NCBI GenBank assembly: GCA_026125445.1
Contig: JAHCLE010000008.1
Coordinates: forward strand, 1 to 42,523
Source: Burkholderiales bacterium
Lineage (GTDB): Bacteria > Pseudomonadota > Gammaproteobacteria > Burkholderiales > Usitatibacteraceae
Direction of reading: 5' to 3'
DNA length: 42,523 nucleotides
The notes beneath the pieces are model-generated. The model saw nothing but the letters and a program-made list of their open reading frames with translations, did no database searches and was not told where the DNA came from. Shown here in pieces: positions 39,312 through 42,523 of this stretch; position 1 is the first letter of the stretch, and each line of letters begins with the position of its first letter. A program made the translations under genes and the position numbers.

Positions 39312-42184
39312 TTCAACTCCCACTCGACAGTGAACAGTGTGCGCTCCTCGACCTGCTGCTGAAGTTGCAACTCAAGGTGACTGATCAAGTCGTTGCGCTG
39401 CGCTTCAACTTCGTCCTGCCGAGCAAACAGCTCTCGGCGCAGCTTACTGCGCTTGCCTTCCAGTTCGCGCTGCTTCTTCTGCCATGACAGCTTTTCTTCC
39501 AGCGTCGGCGAGGTCGCGGCAATGCGGCGTACTTCCTTGATCTCGCGGTCGATCTCCTTGATCTCCTGCTCCAGACCCAGCTTCAGGTCGTCTGTCCAGG
39601 CATCAAGCTTCTGGACTTCCTGCTCGAAGTAGCCGAGGTTGCGCTCCTTGACATCGCGCAGGAGTGCAGTCTTGCGGGCTTCCACATTGACCAGCAGGGT
39701 GGCATCTGGGGCGTTGAATAAGCTGACTGCTTGCGTGGTCGCGGGCAGGCGCAGCAGTCTTTCCGGGTCTTCTTCCGTTAGTACGACGCCGTCTGTCGTG
39801 TCCGCGGCAACCAGCAGGTGTTCCTCCTGGTTGCCGAGTGTCTCGACCGTGACCAGTTTCACGGTGAGCCATCCGGCTTTGCCGCGATAAGCTTCAAGCG
39901 TGCTGACCTTTGAACCGTAAGCGTCATAGTCGAAGACGAGACGCGCCCCTTCGAGTACGCGAGCCTTGGCCTTCTCGATGCTCCATCGCGCCAGCGGATG
40001 ATTGATGCGGTATAGGTGCGCATCGCCGGAGCGGCGGGGCAATTCATAGCGCCCCAGCTCGACGCCCGCCAGGCAGATATGCTCGATCCCAATCGGTATG
40101 TGGCGAAGATCGAAGCCATCGTCATCGAACACGGCGCAATGGACCAGTTCGGCGCGGGTCAAGGCGATCAGCATGCGCTCGAAGCGGCTTCGCGCGTTGC
40201 GGCTGTCGTCGGCCCGCATGCGCAGCTTTTCCTGCACCTCCTCATCAAAGTTCTCGAGCAATACCTGGCGCGTTTTGACCATCGCTTCGTTGATCTCGCC
40301 AGAGAGATCGAGCTGAAGTTGCTCGAAGCTGGACTTGATTTCCTCGGGCTCTCGGCAGTTCTGGTAGATCCCGGCAATACGCCGCTCAAAATCGACGCCC
40401 GAACCGATGGCACCCAGCACTTCGTCGCTGGCTCCGAATACGCCTTCGAAAAGCTGGAACTTCTGCGACAGCAGCTCGTACACCCGTGCATCGGCTTCAT
40501 TGCTTCGGTCGACGAAATTGACCACCACCACGTCGTGCTTCTGACCATAGCGGTGGCAGCGCCCTATGCGCTGCTCAATGCGCTGCGGATTCCAGGGCAG
40601 GTCGTAGTTGATGACGAGCGAACAGAACTGGAGGTTGATGCCTTCAGCTCCGGCCTCGGTGGCAATCATGACCTTGCCGCGCTCCTTGAAGTACTCAACC
40701 AAGGCCGCGCGCATGTCGGCGGTCTTGGAGCCGGTGACGCGGTCGGTTCCTTCGTGGCGTTTCAACCAGTCCTTGTAGATCGCCCGCGCACGCTGGTCAC
40801 TATTGGTGCCGTTGAAGAGCACGATTCCGTCGCCGTATGGCGTGCTGGCCAGCAAGTTAAGGAGGTATACCTGCGTGCGCTTCGACTCAGTGAAGATGAT
40901 GGCCTTCCTGGGCGCGCCTAGCCGATTCAGTTCGGCGAAGGCTCGATCCAGCGCGGTGAGCAGAGCTTTCCCCTTTGCGTTGTCCCGGATATTGGATGCC
41001 AGCGTTTTGAAGTGGCGAAGTTCCTCGATTTCCTGCGCGATGGCATCGCGTTCCAAGCGGCTCACTGCTGCGCCGTCGGGGCCTTGGTCGTTCCACTCAT
41101 CGGCGGTTTCGTCGAGCGACTCGTAGTCCTCGTCGAGCTCGTCGGTCAAATTCGAAACTTCGGTGGTTTCGTCGAGCACACCCTGGAGGCGCTTGGCCAT
41201 CGTTTCCAGCGCACCCGCGATCGCGTGAGTGCTCGAAGCGAGCAGCTTCCACAGGACTAGCGAAATCAGTTGACGCTGCCCCTCCGGCAGGGCCTTGAGG
41301 TTGGGGCGGCGCAGGTAATCGGCGACGAGCCTGGATAGTTCCTGCTCTTCGGTCGACGGCGTGAACTCCTGGACGATGGCCCTGCGCGCCGTATACGAGA
41401 CGTAGGGCTGCACCTGTTTGCGTAGGGTGCGCTTGCAGATGGGCGCCAGCCGGTCACGCAGGCTGCTGAAGGATTGCTCTCTGCCAGTGAACTGCGAGCG
41501 GAAGCTATCAATGTCTCCGAACACGCGGTCATCGATGAAGCTGACCAGTCCATAGAGTTCGAGCAATGAGTTCTGCAACGGCGTCGCGGTCAGGAGCGCC
41601 TTGGAGTGAACGCGTGATAGCGCCTCCTTGAGGGTCTTGGCGATGACGTTGCTGGTTTTGTAGACGTTGCGGAGGCGATGTGCTTCGTCGAGCACGACCA
41701 AGTCCCAGCTAATGCCCTTAATATCGTCAGCTTTGGCCTTCGCAAACTGATAGGAACAGATGATTGGGCCGGAGACGAACAGGAACGGGTTCTGTTGCTC
41801 CTGCTTGCGAATTGCGTTGTAGCTCTTGGATTCGAGGATCAGCCCCTGCAGGCCGAACTTTTCCTGCAGCTCCTGGTGCCACTGCTTGCGCAAGTTGGCC
41901 GGCACAATGATGAGCACCTTCCGCCGCCGTTCGGCCCAACGCTGGGAGATGACCAAACCGGCTTCGATAGTCTTGCCCAGACCAACCTCGTCGGCGAGGA
42001 TCACGCCGCGTGAGAGGGGGTTGCGGCAAGCGAAGAGCGCGGCGTCGACTTGATGGGGGTTTAGATCGACTTGCGAGTCGACCAAGGTCGAAGCTAGCGA
42101 TTCGACCGTGTTGCCAGCAGCACGCCGAGTGAGCATCCAGGCGAAGTACTGGCTCTGATGGGGTGTCAGTGGGAGCTCTTCCAT
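39308..42184 (-). CDS. SNF2/RapA-like DEAD-box helicase
   Basis: A 958-residue superfamily 2 ATPase of the SNF2/RapA type. Walker A DEVGLGKT (about 65-72), DEAH box (166-169), TATPLQN motif III and the C-terminal QRIGRCHRYGQKHDV motif VI are intact. The last 150 residues are predicted coiled coil, rich in Glu, Lys and Arg. Helicases of this kind accompany several defence systems, for example DrmD of class 1 DISARM, but the other DISARM genes are absent here. It is the first intact gene of the operon, preceded by an overlapping HsdR fragment; its stop overlaps the start of the PHP-ATPase gene. I infer a role in restriction or remodelling of invading DNA. Confidence 0.88.
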   Translation of the reverse strand: MEELPLTPHQSQYFAWMLTRRAAGNTVESLASTLVDSQVDLNPHQVDAALFACRNPLSRGVILADEVGLGKTIEAGLVISQRWAERRRKVLIIVPANLRKQWHQELQEKFGLQGLILESKSYNAIRKQEQQNPFLFVSGPIICSYQFAKAKADDIKGISWDLVVLDEAHRLRNVYKTSNVIAKTLKEALSRVHSKALLTATPLQNSLLELYGLVSFIDDRVFGDIDSFRSQFTGREQSFSSLRDRLAPICKRTLRKQVQPYVSYTARRAIVQEFTPSTEEQELSRLVADYLRRPNLKALPEGQRQLISLVLWKLLASSTHAIAGALETMAKRLQGVLDETTEVSNLTDELDEDYESLDETADEWNDQGPDGAAVSRLERDAIAQEIEELRHFKTLASNIRDNAKGKALLTALDRAFAELNRLGAPRKAIIFTESKRTQVYLLNLLASTPYGDGIVLFNGTNSDQRARAIYKDWLKRHEGTDRVTGSKTADMRAALVEYFKERGKVMIATEAGAEGINLQFCSLVINYDLPWNPQRIEQRIGRCHRYGQKHDVVVVNFVDRSNEADARVYELLSQKFQLFEGVFGASDEVLGAIGSGVDFERRIAGIYQNCREPEEIKSSFEQLQLDLSGEINEAMVKTRQVLLENFDEEVQEKLRMRADDSRNARSRFERMLIALTRAELVHCAVFDDDGFDLRHIPIGIEHICLAGVELGRYELPRRSGDAHLYRINHPLARWSIEKAKARVLEGARLVFDYDAYGSKVSTLEAYRGKAGWLTVKLVTVETLGNQEEHLLVAADTTDGVVLTEEDPERLLRLPATTQAVSLFNAPDATLLVNVEARKTALLRDVKERNLGYFEQEVQKLDAWTDDLKLGLEQEIKEIDREIKEVRRIAATSPTLEEKLSWQKKQRELEGKRSKLRRELFARQDEVEAQRNDLISHLELQLQQQVEERTLFTVEWELK

Positions 42185-42522
42185 GGGTCAACAACTTCAC
42201 TTTTCCGCCAGTGGCTGGTTCTGGCAGAGGTGAGATTCTCCAGGGGAAGCGCACGGTATCTGGCAGCGTAGCTGGCCATAGTGCCTGCTCCACATGCACG
42301 CTCAGACGCGTCTGGCCCGGCCGTCTGCCCTTTGCTTTGCAGGGTAACTCCCGTGTTCTTTGCTTCCGCGACCCCTGCCGCCTTGCCGTCTACGTAGAGG
42401 AGGTAGTCGGTGTATCCGTGCCCATCTGCCAGGGGAAACTCGCGGATTGCTACCCCACGCGCGGAATGGATGATTGCGTCCTTCACGCCGCGAACATGCC
42501 AATCGGTCGTGGTGAGCAGCCG
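42166..42522 (-). pseudogene. N-terminal fragment of a type I restriction HsdR subunit (runs off the edge)
   Basis: The frame enters from the right edge. It reads TTTDWHVRGVKDAIIHSARG, then REFPLADGHGYTDYLLYVDG and AAGVAEAKNTGVTL, which matches the start of HsdR nuclease domains (the D...E-x-K nuclease core). After about 60 residues the similarity stops, and the frame ends at 42166, some 19 bases inside the helicase gene. A complete HsdR is about 1,000 residues, so this is a truncated gene or, less likely, a stand-alone nuclease domain. The upstream promoter of the operon may lie in or beyond it. Confidence 0.6.
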
Positions 42523-42523
42523 A

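Noticed and set aside
31781-42184. A DISARM, BREX or complete type I restriction system
   Set aside because: The SNF2 helicase and methylase recall DISARM, but drmA, drmB and drmC are not present. No PglZ or BrxL for BREX is seen. Only an HsdR fragment is visible, without HsdM or HsdS.

Overview
The window is a high-G+C chromosomal segment from a proteobacterium, most likely a betaproteobacterium. The two Bug-type (TctC family) receptors without membrane partners, the AapJQMP amino-acid importer and the overall gene style support this. I cannot name a genus. No rRNA, tRNA, integrase, transposase or CRISPR array was seen.

Bases 1-28,600 are ordinary high-G+C accessory metabolism. They hold an MFS transporter (cut by the left edge) coupled to a YecA/SEC-C protein, a Tat-exported PhoX-type protein, a Tat-exported nitroreductase, an M14 carboxypeptidase, and a P-type cation ATPase fused to a universal-stress-protein domain. 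Facing away from the ATPase is a sigma70-like promoter and a yybP-ykoY (Mn2+) riboswitch that leads into a LysR regulator, followed by the aapJQMP operon. Next come a uracil-DNA-glycosylase-like protein, a monooxygenase/SRPBCC pair, a UroD-like methyltransferase homologue, an SDR-Bug-DadA operon, an aldo/keto reductase, a Cds1-like PLP enzyme and a mandelate-racemase-family enzyme. Toxin-antitoxin loci lie between 22.6 and 28.5 kb: a HigA with only the tail of higB left, a complete RelE-like/XRE pair, a second orphan HigA, and a complete VapBC. A dispersed palindromic repeat with arms CCCCTCTCCC/GGGAGAGGGG punctuates this half, mostly at gene ends, but once in frame inside the ATPase.

Bases 28,600-42,523 are different: lower G+C, no copies of the palindromic repeat, and almost only DNA-defence genes. 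A membrane-anchored Mrr nuclease faces a minus-strand series that reads, in transcription order: the N-terminal fragment of a type I HsdR (entering from the right edge), a SNF2/RapA-like helicase, a PHP-domain plus SMC-like ATPase (TrlF/PplA-like), a type III-like methyltransferase (Mod), a type III-like restriction helicase-nuclease (Res), a 43-codon ORF, a DUF4268 nuclease-like protein, and a DUF91/DUF5655-type nuclease-like protein. From the helicase to the small ORF every junction is a stop/start overlap (ATGA, TAATG, TAGTG, TAGTG), so these five reading frames look like one translationally coupled unit.

The best candidates for new biology are this composite defence operon, the Mn2+ riboswitch placed in front of a LysR gene rather than a transporter, and the ATPase-USP fusion carrying an in-frame palindromic repeat.
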